Origin: Chitinophagaceae bacterium
GTDB taxonomy: Bacteria > Bacteroidota > Bacteroidia > Chitinophagales > Chitinophagaceae
Length of the DNA: 53,769 nt
Direction: 5' to 3'
Assembly: GCA_947374225.1 (NCBI GenBank)
Contig: CANCAY010000013.1
Span: forward strand, 1-53,769
Shown here: positions 45,214 through 53,767 of the stretch, in pieces
Numbering within the stretch: position 1 is the stretch's first letter
How the letters are laid out: each line of letters opens with the position of its first letter
Program-made: the position numbers and the translations under genes
The notes under the pieces: model-generated
Told to the model about the DNA's origin: nothing
The model's database searches: none
What the model saw: only the letters and a program-made list of their open reading frames with translations

Positions 45214-45235
45214 ATTATTTAAGCCATTTAGGGTA

Positions 45236-45243
45236 CAAACATA
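45236..45243 (-). promoter_or_regulatory. -7 box of the 45213 gene
   Basis: TATGTTTG on the minus strand, an exact TAnnTTTG match, 22 bases before the ATG at 45213. Confidence 0.6.
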
Positions 45244-45290
45244 CAAAAAATAGGGGCTATGGAATTTCCAATAATTGTAGTATTTTTATA

Positions 45291-45857
45291 ATGTTGAAAA
45301 AGATCGCTGCAATATTATTTATGGGCATTATGCTGTTTAATGGATTCGGTTACCGAATTATGTCAAATTATTTTGACCAAAAGGCGGCCGTTCAGTTGAC
45401 TGATTTAATAGACCAAAACGAATATAATGACGCGGACTTGATTTCTATAAAAACGCCAATTAACCTCCCCTACTATGCAAACAACCCTAAATTCGAAAGA
45501 GTGGACGGCGAAATGGTGATTAATGGAATGGTGTATCAATATGTTCAAAGAAGAGTTTACAATGATAGTCTTGAAATAAGAGTGATTCCGAACCAAGACA
45601 GATTACATATTAAAAATGCGAGAGAAGACTTTTATAAATTAGCTCAGGACTTAGAGCAAAAAGGGCTTGACAAAAAATCTGCACCTATTAATAAGTCAAC
45701 TGCTAAATTTTTAAGTTTTGATTATTTCGCTCAAGAAAACAATTGGTCCTTACAGGCCTTGACCCCACTGCAAATTGCAATTGGTAGCAATTTTTTAGTT
45801 CGTTTATTAAGCAATTACCTTACTATACAAGGCCCGCCTCCAAAAGCAATCGCTTAA
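45291..45857 (+). CDS. Uncharacterised exported or membrane-anchored protein
   Basis: 188 aa, family not recognised. The N-terminus (MLKKIAAILFMGIMLFNGFG) is a signal peptide or anchor without lipobox, followed by a soluble part with mixed charge and a hydrophobic stretch near 163-178 (LQIAIGSNFLVRLLSNYL). A -7-like TATTTTTA (45281-45288) lies two bases before the ATG, so the mRNA may be leaderless. It is divergent from the 45213 gene, sharing a ~77-bp promoter interval. Confidence 0.6.
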   Translation: MLKKIAAILFMGIMLFNGFGYRIMSNYFDQKAAVQLTDLIDQNEYNDADLISIKTPINLPYYANNPKFERVDGEMVINGMVYQYVQRRVYNDSLEIRVIPNQDRLHIKNAREDFYKLAQDLEQKGLDKKSAPINKSTAKFLSFDYFAQENNWSLQALTPLQIAIGSNFLVRLLSNYLTIQGPPPKAIA

Positions 45858-45951
45858 TTTACTCCCGGTTTTATAATTAAATCTTCATTAGATAATTGAA
45901 ATATTTTATTATTTCAAATTGTCCTATCCTTTACTTTTTCAATTTCAGAAA

Positions 45952-47277
45952 ATGAAAAATTTTGTATGTATAATTTTATTGGCTTTAGCTTTCGCAGCTT
46001 GTAATAATAAGTCAGACTATAAGTTAATAACGCATAATCCTTCGATGTATTCCAATGCAGTGCATGAATTAAATCAAGTGGTTATGGGTAATAATTTTAG
46101 TCCTATTGTAGCTTCTCGAAATTATGCTTATGCAGCAATAGCAGGCTATGAAGTAATGGCAGCTGGCTCGCCAACGCAATATCAAAGTTTAGCTGGTCAA
46201 TTAAAAGGACTTGAACAATTGCCTATGCCGGCAGATACTGCTAATATTGACTTTCCATATGCTGCATTAGTGGCTTACTGCATGGTTGGTGAAGCGGTTA
46301 CTTTTCCGGAAGGAAGCTTGAAAGAATATACGGATAGTATTAGGAATATGGCAATTGATCATGGTATGCCTTCTAAGATGGTAGCTGCCTCTGACGATTT
46401 TGCTAAAAAAATTGGAGCTAGTATTATTGCCTGGAGTAAAAAAGATAATTACGCACAAACAAGAAGTGCTGAAAAATATACTGTTAAAGATATCCCTGGC
46501 AGATGGGTGCCCACACCGCCCATGTATGCTTCTGCAGCAGAACCTCATTGGATGGAGTTGAGAACTATGGTATTAGATAGTGCAAGTCAATTTAGACCTT
46601 TACCTCCTCCAGCTTTTAATGTCACCGACAAAAAAAGCGAGTACTATATTAATCTAATGATGGTTAAAAATGCAGTAGATAGTTTAACAGACGAACAAAA
46701 ACATATTGCTAATTTCTGGGATGACAATCCATTTAAGATCAATGTAAATGGTCATGCCATGTTTAGCACAAAGAAGTTCTCACCTCCAGGTCACTGGATG
46801 AGTATTGTAGGAATTGCAAACAAAACTGCTAATGCAGATTACGCAACAGCTACTTATGCTTATGCAAAAACGGCAATCGCATTATTTGATGCGTTTATAC
46901 ATTGCTGGGATGCTAAGTACGCATTCAATACGGTACGTCCAGAAACAGTAATCAATAAATACTTTGATGCCAACTGGAGACCCCTTTTACAAACTCCTGC
47001 ATTCCCTGAATATACTTGTGGTCATTCCACTATTTCTTCTTCTGCTGCCGAAGTATTAACAAGTGTTTACGGCGACAATTTTGCATATACCGATTCTACT
47101 GAATTGGAATTTGGCATAGACAATCGTAAATTCACTTCCTTTAGACAAGCAGCTGATGAAAATAATTGGGCACGTTTTTACGGCGGCTTACATTATCATA
47201 ATTCATGTATTACAAGTACAGAGAAGGGCAGAGAAGTTGGTAATTGGGTAGTTACACATTTGAAGATGAAAAAATAA
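45952..47277 (+). CDS. Vanadium-dependent haloperoxidase / PAP2-like lipoprotein
   Basis: 441-aa lipoprotein (signal ends AFAAC, Cys17) with the vanadate/phosphate pocket of the haloperoxidase-PAP2 superfamily: Lys322 and Arg329 (KYAFNTVRP), Gly357-His358 (EYTCGHST), and Arg408 and His414 (ARFYGGLHY). The serine usual before the Gly-His is Cys356 here. It could be a haloperoxidase or an acid phosphatase; the helical length and sequence favour the haloperoxidase-like branch common in Bacteroidota. The in-frame TTG at 45919 is rejected because it does not begin the lipoprotein signal. The barrel gene follows 25 bases later, so the two are likely co-transcribed. Confidence 0.85.
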   Translation: MKNFVCIILLALAFAACNNKSDYKLITHNPSMYSNAVHELNQVVMGNNFSPIVASRNYAYAAIAGYEVMAAGSPTQYQSLAGQLKGLEQLPMPADTANIDFPYAALVAYCMVGEAVTFPEGSLKEYTDSIRNMAIDHGMPSKMVAASDDFAKKIGASIIAWSKKDNYAQTRSAEKYTVKDIPGRWVPTPPMYASAAEPHWMELRTMVLDSASQFRPLPPPAFNVTDKKSEYYINLMMVKNAVDSLTDEQKHIANFWDDNPFKINVNGHAMFSTKKFSPPGHWMSIVGIANKTANADYATATYAYAKTAIALFDAFIHCWDAKYAFNTVRPETVINKYFDANWRPLLQTPAFPEYTCGHSTISSSAAEVLTSVYGDNFAYTDSTELEFGIDNRKFTSFRQAADENNWARFYGGLHYHNSCITSTEKGREVGNWVVTHLKMKK

Positions 47278-47302
47278 ACCCAAACAAATCAAAAACCACT
47301 TC

Positions 47303-48436
47303 ATGAAGAAATATATTTTATCACTACTTGCTGTAGTGACAATAAGCACTGCGGTGCATTCGCAAGGCTGCGTAGCCATTAGAACTGTTGGAGGATTAAA
47401 TACAATGGAACATGCAGGAATGATGCATGAAGGAACGAACGCTGTAAAAGATAGTTCAAAATGGGATTTAAATTTGAGTTACCGATATTTTAGTTCTTAT
47501 AAGCATTATAACGGTACAGACGAACAAACACAAAGAGTTAAAGACGGGACGGAAGTAAGAAACTATAATCGTACGCTGGACGTTTCCTTATTACGCAAAA
47601 TTAATAATGACTGGAGTATTGGATTTAGTATGCCACTGATTTATAATGAGCGAACTTCAAAGTATGAGCATATTAGTAATGCATCCACAAGTCCAAGATT
47701 TGCAACAGCTGCTTCTGGAATTGGGGATATTAGAATTACTGCTTACAAATGGTTAATCGCTCCAAAGGCAGGTAATAAAGGTAATTTATTAGCAGGGCTG
47801 GGTGTTAAATTGCCTACAGGTAATTATAAAGCAACCGATCAATTCCATTATTCTTTAACAGCAACTAGAGAAGGTCCAGTAGACCAATCTATTCAGCCTG
47901 GTGATGGTGGTTTGGGATTGACACTTGAATTAAACGGTTTCAGACAGTTGTCAAATCAATGGAGTTTATACGGCAATGCTTATTATTTAATTAATCCAAG
48001 AGATAATAATGGGGTAAGTACATTAAGAGGAGTTGCAATAGCCAACCCTCCAACTTCATCTCAAGCTACTGCTATTAAATACACTTCTAATGTGATGAGT
48101 GTTCCTGATCAATACCTTTTAAGAGGCGGTGCTAATTGGACTAAAGAAGCGTTAACCTTGTCTTTAGGTGGACGATATGAGTGCATTCCAACTTTTGATT
48201 TAATTGGTGGTAATACTGGATTTAGAAGACCAGGAACTGTGATTACTGCCGAGCCAGGAGCTAATTATATGTTTAAGAAATTCAATGTATACGCATATTT
48301 GCCAGTAGCTTTATTCAGAGAGCGTAATCAAAGCTATCCAGACATTTTAAAAACCTTAGATACTAAGGCATTCTCAAGAGGAGATGCTGCTTTTGCAGAC
48401 TACAGTATTACTATTGGTGTTGGATATAAATTTTAA
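47303..48436 (+). CDS. Outer-membrane beta-barrel candidate (phenol_MetA_deg-like)
   Basis: 377 aa with a signal peptide ending VHSQ, then alternating beta-strand pattern (WDLNLSYRYFSSYKHYNG, LDVSLLRKINNDWSIGFSMP, LLAGLGVKLPTGNYKATDQF) and a C-terminal strand ending in Phe (YSITIGVGYKF). The GVKLPTGNYK region resembles the MetA-type transporter family. Cys23 and the MEHAGMMHEG segment near the mature N-terminus are unusual and could bind a metal. It probably partners the haloperoxidase-like lipoprotein. Confidence 0.7.
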   Translation: MKKYILSLLAVVTISTAVHSQGCVAIRTVGGLNTMEHAGMMHEGTNAVKDSSKWDLNLSYRYFSSYKHYNGTDEQTQRVKDGTEVRNYNRTLDVSLLRKINNDWSIGFSMPLIYNERTSKYEHISNASTSPRFATAASGIGDIRITAYKWLIAPKAGNKGNLLAGLGVKLPTGNYKATDQFHYSLTATREGPVDQSIQPGDGGLGLTLELNGFRQLSNQWSLYGNAYYLINPRDNNGVSTLRGVAIANPPTSSQATAIKYTSNVMSVPDQYLLRGGANWTKEALTLSLGGRYECIPTFDLIGGNTGFRRPGTVITAEPGANYMFKKFNVYAYLPVALFRERNQSYPDILKTLDTKAFSRGDAAFADYSITIGVGYKF

Positions 48437-48454
48437 TAAGTATTGGATATAATA

Positions 48455-50404
48455 TTAATCCACCGCTTCTAAAATAGCAAAACTATATCCTGACAATACA
48501 AAGTATTCATTGTCATTACCCACTGGACAGGTTTCTCCTGTCCAGTGGTTTTTTAATTTGCTAGGACGTTCTCCATGTTCTTTAAATGCATACCAAGTAA
48601 TAAAAGAGGCCGTGTTTTTGTAATTGAATAAACAATATATTTTTTTATTATCCAAAGTTCTTACAAATCCTGCAACATGAATATTATGTGGTGTCATCCA
48701 TATTACATTCTTCAAATCACTAAGGATAGGCAAAGCTTTTCTAGTTGCGATTAATTTTTTAGTCTCCTTAAAAATGCGTGATTCAAAACTACCTGCTATA
48801 TTTCTATTTTCATTTTTATCCCAATGCATAATAGGTCGGTGCATCCATCTATTGTCGTAGCTTTTACCAGCATCTTCTAAATAGCTATAGTCATTGGTAT
48901 AAGCAAGTTCGTCTCCATTGAAAAGCATTGGAATACCTCCCATGAACATGGACTGCGCTTGCATTAATATTATTTTCCTTAAAGCATTTTCAATTTCAGA
49001 TTCACTATTCCAGTCCTTCGCTTTTTCTAAGCCGCAAAGTGATGCCAATGTGCCACTAATTCTAGCGTCATTGGTTTTAGGATTCACTGAGAACAATGCT
49101 CCAGCAGCAACCGAGCCTTCATGCCATCCAGCAAAATAATTTTTCAAATAAGTTCTGTGATGGTAAGGATTAAATCCAGCACGTTCAATCATATAGTCGT
49201 CATAGCCCAAACCAATATCGTCGTGGCAACGGGTATAAGAGATCCAGGTACAACCATAAGGTTTTTGTAAAATCTCGTGTTGCGCTGCTAACATGACTCT
49301 AGTATCACCTGTAGCTAAAGCGTCCCATTGTAATGCCATTTGAGTTGCATTATAAGCAACATCACATTCGTTGGCCACATATTTATCTGTCCCAAAATAT
49401 TTTATAATTTCCTTAGGTGCCACAATAGCTTCGCCTAGCAATGCCATCCCAGGACTTGTTACTAAAGCACATTGCTTTATGAGTCTTAATAAAGTATGGG
49501 CTTCTGGTAAATTCTGGCAACTAGTCCCAAGTTGTTTCCAAATAAAAGCAGGTGCGTCAATACGTAAAATGTCAACACCAAGGTTTCCATAGTGTAGTAC
49601 ATTGTCCAACATGGCAACAAATACATTAGGATTTCGGTAATTCAAGTCCCATTGATAATTATGAAACACCGTCATTACCCATTTGTTACATTCTGGTATA
49701 TATGTAAAACTACCGGGTGAAGATTCTGGAAAAATTTCTGGCATGGTTTGATCAAACTGATTCGGCAAGTCTCTGTTCTCGAAAAAGTAAAAGAAGTCTT
49801 GATAATAAGGGTCGCCTGCTTTTGCTTTTTTAGCCCACTCGTGATGGTGTGAAGTATGGTTCAATACAATGTCAAGCATTAAATACATATTGCTTGCATT
49901 CATTTCCTTTATCAACGCATTTAAATCTTCATTCGTTCCAAAACGAGCGTCTACTTTTCTAAAATCCGATACCGCATATCCTCCGTCGCTTTCTCCAGCC
50001 GGGCTTTCAAAAACCGGCATCAGGTGTAAAAAATTAACACCCAATTCGTTGAAGTAATCAAGTTTATTTTTTAAGCCATTTATATCGCCAGCGAAACGAT
50101 CCACATATAAACTCATGCCTGTGATCTCATTACTTAAAAACCAATTTCCTTTTTTTGCTTTGTCTTCATCTTTTTTCAAAAAATTTTTTGGTCTTGATTT
50201 GTATTGATAAATGAGTGCATTGAGTAATGCGTCAAAAGCGTCATTCCTTTGAGGATGCCCACTATAAATCTCATCGAACAAGTTTTCAATGGTATCTAAA
50301 TGTTCAATAAATCTATTGGCAAATGCTTTGTCTTTTTTAGTTGCGTCAATATTAGCGAACTGGAGTAATTGTTGTCCAAATAAGTGTAAGGGAGATGCGT
50401 TCAC
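48455..50404 (-). CDS. Amylosucrase (GH13 subfamily 4)
   Basis: Transglucosidase that splits sucrose into fructose and glucosyl units added to an alpha-1,4-glucan (some hydrolysis also occurs). The 649 aa match the family. An N-terminal helical domain precedes the barrel: DIVLNHTSHHHEW, the nucleophile Asp283 in ILRIDAPAFIWKQLGTSCQN, acid/base Glu325 in LLGEAI, and His394-Asp395 in TRCHDDIG. The MPEIFPESSPGSFTYIPECN stretch is characteristic of amylosucrase and not of sucrose phosphorylase. No signal peptide, so it acts in the cytoplasm on imported sucrose. Last gene of the transporter-kinase-amylosucrase operon. Confidence 0.9.
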   Translation of the reverse strand: MNASPLHLFGQQLLQFANIDATKKDKAFANRFIEHLDTIENLFDEIYSGHPQRNDAFDALLNALIYQYKSRPKNFLKKDEDKAKKGNWFLSNEITGMSLYVDRFAGDINGLKNKLDYFNELGVNFLHLMPVFESPAGESDGGYAVSDFRKVDARFGTNEDLNALIKEMNASNMYLMLDIVLNHTSHHHEWAKKAKAGDPYYQDFFYFFENRDLPNQFDQTMPEIFPESSPGSFTYIPECNKWVMTVFHNYQWDLNYRNPNVFVAMLDNVLHYGNLGVDILRIDAPAFIWKQLGTSCQNLPEAHTLLRLIKQCALVTSPGMALLGEAIVAPKEIIKYFGTDKYVANECDVAYNATQMALQWDALATGDTRVMLAAQHEILQKPYGCTWISYTRCHDDIGLGYDDYMIERAGFNPYHHRTYLKNYFAGWHEGSVAAGALFSVNPKTNDARISGTLASLCGLEKAKDWNSESEIENALRKIILMQAQSMFMGGIPMLFNGDELAYTNDYSYLEDAGKSYDNRWMHRPIMHWDKNENRNIAGSFESRIFKETKKLIATRKALPILSDLKNVIWMTPHNIHVAGFVRTLDNKKIYCLFNYKNTASFITWYAFKEHGERPSKLKNHWTGETCPVGNDNEYFVLSGYSFAILEAVD

Positions 50405-50419
50405 GTTTCCTGAAATATT

Positions 50420-51376
50420 TTAATTAAAAATCGAATTATTTAAATGTTTGAAAGCTTCCATAGCACCCATGTATTCACAAGTGCGTGCTCCAGCTTTGTT
50501 GGCGTTGCTTATTATTTGTTTCCATTCGGATAAACTAAGTGCATTTAATTTTTCTGGACTGCTATTTACAAGTTGAAATAAAACAGCACCTACAAATGCA
50601 TCTCCTGCTCCAGTTGCGTCCACTGGCGTAACTGGAATGCTTCCAATCATTTCTAAATGATCGCCAATAGAAAGTAGTGTGCCATCTTTTCCTAAAGTGA
50701 TAGCGAATATAGCATTGGACTTCTTTCTTAATGCTGCTGCAGCAAATTGTACAGTATCGCAACCTGTTATCAACAATGCTTCTTCGTCACTCAATTTAAA
50801 AAAATGACATTGTTCAATAAAGGGCCAACATTGATCAATAAAACTTTGTGAATTATTTTGAAAAAGTAAATGTCTGTAATTGGGGTCAAAGCTTATAATA
50901 GACCCGTTTTGTTTTGCCTTAGCTAATAAGTCGGTGTATGCTATTTGTAAAGGTCCTGGCAAAAAACCAGTTGCAGAGCCAAAATGAACAATACTATATT
51001 CCTTAAGTGCTAATCCAGCTAAGTCGGCTGAACTTAATTGACCGTCTGCGCCTCTATTAAAATAAAAATCCCTTTCACCGTCTTCCATTAAAGACACAAA
51101 TGCGAAAGTGGTAAAATTAGTTGGATCCTGAATTACCCATTTAGTATCCACCCCCATTTCTTGTAATAGCTCAATAATGTGTTGACCAAAAGGATCTTTT
51201 CCAACTTTAGCAGCCATGTCTACAGGAGCGCCTAATGCTGCAATGGCAGCCGCTACATTGGCTGGAGCGCCACCTGCTTTTTTTAAAAAATTTTGACCCT
51301 TGGATAAACTGCTACCACGGTCGGTACAAATCATATCAATCAAAGCCTCACCAATACATAATACTTTCCTGTTCAT
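50420..51376 (-). CDS. PfkB-family sugar kinase, probable fructokinase
   Basis: 318-aa ribokinase-fold kinase. N-terminal motif GGAPANVAAAIAALG (35-49) and C-terminal DATGAGDAF (253-261) with catalytic base Asp259 are diagnostic. Lying between a sucrose-type transporter and amylosucrase, it most likely phosphorylates the fructose released from sucrose to fructose-6-phosphate. The gaps are 12 bases from the transporter stop and 15 bases to the amylosucrase start. Confidence 0.9.
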   Translation of the reverse strand: MNRKVLCIGEALIDMICTDRGSSLSKGQNFLKKAGGAPANVAAAIAALGAPVDMAAKVGKDPFGQHIIELLQEMGVDTKWVIQDPTNFTTFAFVSLMEDGERDFYFNRGADGQLSSADLAGLALKEYSIVHFGSATGFLPGPLQIAYTDLLAKAKQNGSIISFDPNYRHLLFQNNSQSFIDQCWPFIEQCHFFKLSDEEALLITGCDTVQFAAAALRKKSNAIFAITLGKDGTLLSIGDHLEMIGSIPVTPVDATGAGDAFVGAVLFQLVNSSPEKLNALSLSEWKQIISNANKAGARTCEYMGAMEAFKHLNNSIFN

Positions 51377-51388
51377 TTTTTCTAAATT

Positions 51389-52726
51389 TTAATGTCCCAT
51401 TGGAATGGGTGTAATTTCATCTTCCTCAATAGGGGCTTTGTCAGCTTGAATAAACAAAGTGAATACCGAAGCGATCAGTAAAAAAATTCCAGCAAAACTG
51501 ATGGCCTTGCCTGGATCATTATTTAAAAAATGTTTCAATATAAAACCAAAACTTAAATTTTGAATTAACATTGGAATCACAATCATCATATTAATAATAC
51601 CCATGTAAACACCATATCTTTCTTTAGGTATTTTATGTACGACTAATAAATAAGGTATCCCCATCATACTAGCCCAAGCAATACCGAAACCGGTCATTGG
51701 TACAAACAATAAATTTTTATCAGTGATATGTGGGAAAATGAGTAATCCAATACCTGCCATAATTAAACAAATAATATGAATCAATTTAGGGCTCATTTTC
51801 CTAGCTAACCATAGTAATCCAAAAGCAGACAAAAAGGTAACTACGTTGTACCAGCCGTTTACTAATCCAGACCAACCAACGGCTTCGTCATAAGCAGGAT
51901 TGTTTTGATATACGGTGGTGTGCCAAACAGATTGTGCAATACTTTTTGAAGCGTTTTGCCAATAACAAAACAATGCGTACCATTGAAATAAATAAACCAA
52001 TCCTAATTGCCACATTACTTTAGGCATTGTTTTGATAGCGGAACCAATTTCAACAAATGGGGTAAATAATTTTATTTTTTCTCCTTTTAGTTTTGCAAGT
52101 TCTTCGGTAGTAGGCGGGATTTCGGGTGTTTTAAAAACAGACCAACTCACCGTTGCAATAGAACAGATACTTCCTAAAAAGAAAGAAGCATAAACCCAAT
52201 AAGGTAAGCTTCCATAATGACCTGGAATTTTTTTCTGAAATACGAATAATGAAATATTAGCCAAGGTAATTCCTAGTCCTGTAAAAAAGCTTTGGGTTAA
52301 AAAACCGGCAGCATGTTGCTTAGTAGGAAGCTTGTCTGCAATGAAAGCGCGATACGGTTCCATTGCAGTATTATTTGCCGCGTCTAAAATCCAAAGTAAA
52401 CCAACAGCCATCCATAATGCACTACTGAATGGGTATAAAAACAAACAGATGCTACATAATATAGCACCAATCATGAAATAAGGTTTTCGTCTTCCAAATT
52501 GAGGGGACCAAGTTTTATCACTCATCGCGCCAATTATAGGCTGAATTAATAAACCTGTCATAGGGCCAGCTAAATTCAATAATGGAATTTGATCAGGACT
52601 GGCACCTAACATGTCATAGATAGGGTTCACTGCTGATTGTTGCAATCCAAAACTGTATTGAATCCCTAAAAAACCAACATTCATGTTGATTATTTGCGAA
52701 AACTTCAGTGTAGGCTTAAATGACAT
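51389..52726 (-). CDS. MFS sugar transporter (SLC45/GPH-like), probable sucrose importer
   Basis: 445-aa inner-membrane protein with about 12 helices. The loop-2/3 signature SDKTWSPQFGRRKPYF fits the sucrose/maltose cotransporter branch (SLC45/SUT/GPH-like). First gene of the three-gene operon, so sucrose or a similar disaccharide is the inferred substrate. The ATG at 52726 is preferred over an in-frame TTG at 52735. An AAACGTTTGCG operator lies about 110 bp upstream. Confidence 0.88.
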   Translation of the reverse strand: MSFKPTLKFSQIINMNVGFLGIQYSFGLQQSAVNPIYDMLGASPDQIPLLNLAGPMTGLLIQPIIGAMSDKTWSPQFGRRKPYFMIGAILCSICLFLYPFSSALWMAVGLLWILDAANNTAMEPYRAFIADKLPTKQHAAGFLTQSFFTGLGITLANISLFVFQKKIPGHYGSLPYWVYASFFLGSICSIATVSWSVFKTPEIPPTTEELAKLKGEKIKLFTPFVEIGSAIKTMPKVMWQLGLVYLFQWYALFCYWQNASKSIAQSVWHTTVYQNNPAYDEAVGWSGLVNGWYNVVTFLSAFGLLWLARKMSPKLIHIICLIMAGIGLLIFPHITDKNLLFVPMTGFGIAWASMMGIPYLLVVHKIPKERYGVYMGIINMMIVIPMLIQNLSFGFILKHFLNNDPGKAISFAGIFLLIASVFTLFIQADKAPIEEDEITPIPMGH

Positions 52727-52837
52727 AACTGGCAAGAATTAAGTTTAACAATGCGTTGCTTAAATATAGTCATTTTGTTATTTTGTCCTTTTAATTAACA
52801 GTTAGAATTTTGAATTTGTTTAAGTATTTATTATAGT

Positions 52838-52848
52838 AAACGTTTGCG
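52838..52848. promoter_or_regulatory. LacI-type operator upstream of the sucrose operon
   Basis: AAACGTTTGCG, identical to the word upstream of the LacI-family gene 20 kb away; the palindromic core AAACGTTT is 52838-52845. It lies between the divergent transporter and YcxB-like genes, and only eight bases before the latter's -7-like box, so it may affect both. Confidence 0.6.
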
Positions 52849-52853
52849 CTCTG

Positions 52854-52861
52854 TATCTTCG
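52854..52861 (+). promoter_or_regulatory. -7-like box of the YcxB-like gene
   Basis: TATCTTCG, one mismatch to TAnnTTTG, 27 bases before the ATG at 52889. Confidence 0.4.
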
Positions 52862-52888
52862 CGCTATCAAGTCAATATAAACTGTCTT

Positions 52889-53353
52889 ATGTCAATAGCG
52901 ATTCAATATAAAAAGTCACAAGTGCTGCAAGCATTGAGGTATCATTTTATTAAGCAATCAGAGATCAAGGCTTTGATGATTATAGTAAATGTATATGCTA
53001 TAGCTACTGCAATCTTATTATTATATAAAAAAATTAGACCCGAATTGTTCTTATTGGGCTCCGTATTGTGGATTTTATTGATGGCATTGTTCTGGTATAT
53101 ATTGCCCATTTGGTTTTACCGAAAAACTGAATTATTTAAATATGATTGGTCATTTGGAATTACAGAGAAGGGCGCCACCTTATATTCCACAAAGGGAGAC
53201 GCTTCTTGGGAATGGTCAGAACTGAGTCATTATTTTGAGAGTCCCTATTTTTTCCATTTCTATTTCGGCCCTAAAACCTTCTTTCTTATCCCTAAGGAAA
53301 ATATAAGTGTAGAAGCGCAGCATGAAATAAGAGGATATTTGAAAGAAAAATAG
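52889..53353 (+). CDS. YcxB-like membrane protein
   Basis: 154 aa with two adjacent membrane helices (~28-45 ALMIIVNVYAIATAILLLY and ~53-76 LFLLGSVLWILLMALFWYIL) and a cytoplasmic C-terminal domain of the YcxB type (FGITEKGATLYSTKGDASWE, then FHFYFGPKTFFLIPKENISV). Function unknown. The ATG at 52889 lies downstream of the -7-like box; the open frame to the TTG at 52844 overlaps the operator and is rejected. Confidence 0.75.
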   Translation: MSIAIQYKKSQVLQALRYHFIKQSEIKALMIIVNVYAIATAILLLYKKIRPELFLLGSVLWILLMALFWYILPIWFYRKTELFKYDWSFGITEKGATLYSTKGDASWEWSELSHYFESPYFFHFYFGPKTFFLIPKENISVEAQHEIRGYLKEK

Positions 53354-53499
53354 AAATATTACTCCTTTTTGATACTGATAATTGTTAGTATCTGCCTCAA
53401 AAAAGGCCAAAAAGCCCACTTTTTACCCTAAAAAAAAATTGTACACAGCAATGTGCAAACAAAAAGGCAAATAAAGTATGTGTATTTTAACAAAAAGTA

Positions 53500-53507
53500 T
53501 ATTTTTG
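53500..53507 (+). promoter_or_regulatory. -7 box of the acpP promoter
   Basis: TATTTTTG, exact TAnnTTTG, 23 bases before the acpP ATG. The 177-bp interval upstream is otherwise AT-rich, with a weak TTGTACA...TGTGCAA hairpin near 53440-53459. Confidence 0.65.
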
Positions 53508-53530
53508 CCGCGTAAACAAAACTATTTACA

Positions 53531-53767
53531 ATGTCAGACATCGCATCAAGAGTTAAGAAAATCATCGTTGACAAATTAGGAGTTGATGAAGCAGAAGTTA
53601 CAAACGAAGCATCATTTACAAATGATTTGGGAGCAGATTCATTAGACACTGTTGAGTTAATCATGGAGTTCGAAAAAGAATTCAACATTTCTATTCCAGA
53701 CGAACAAGCAGAAACTATTACTACCGTTGGTCAAGCTGTTGCTTATATCGAGGAACACGCGAAATAA
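53531..53767 (+). CDS. acpP: Acyl carrier protein
   Basis: Carries growing acyl chains on 4'-phosphopantetheine during fatty acid synthesis. 78 aa, highly acidic, with the attachment Ser37 in the canonical [16 protein letters not shown] motif. The gene is complete, ending two bases before the window edge. fabF commonly follows but would lie outside. Confidence 0.98.
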   Translation: MSDIASRVKKIIVDKLGVDEAEVTNEASFTNDLGADSLDTVELIMEFEKEFNISIPDEQAETITTVGQAVAYIEEHAK

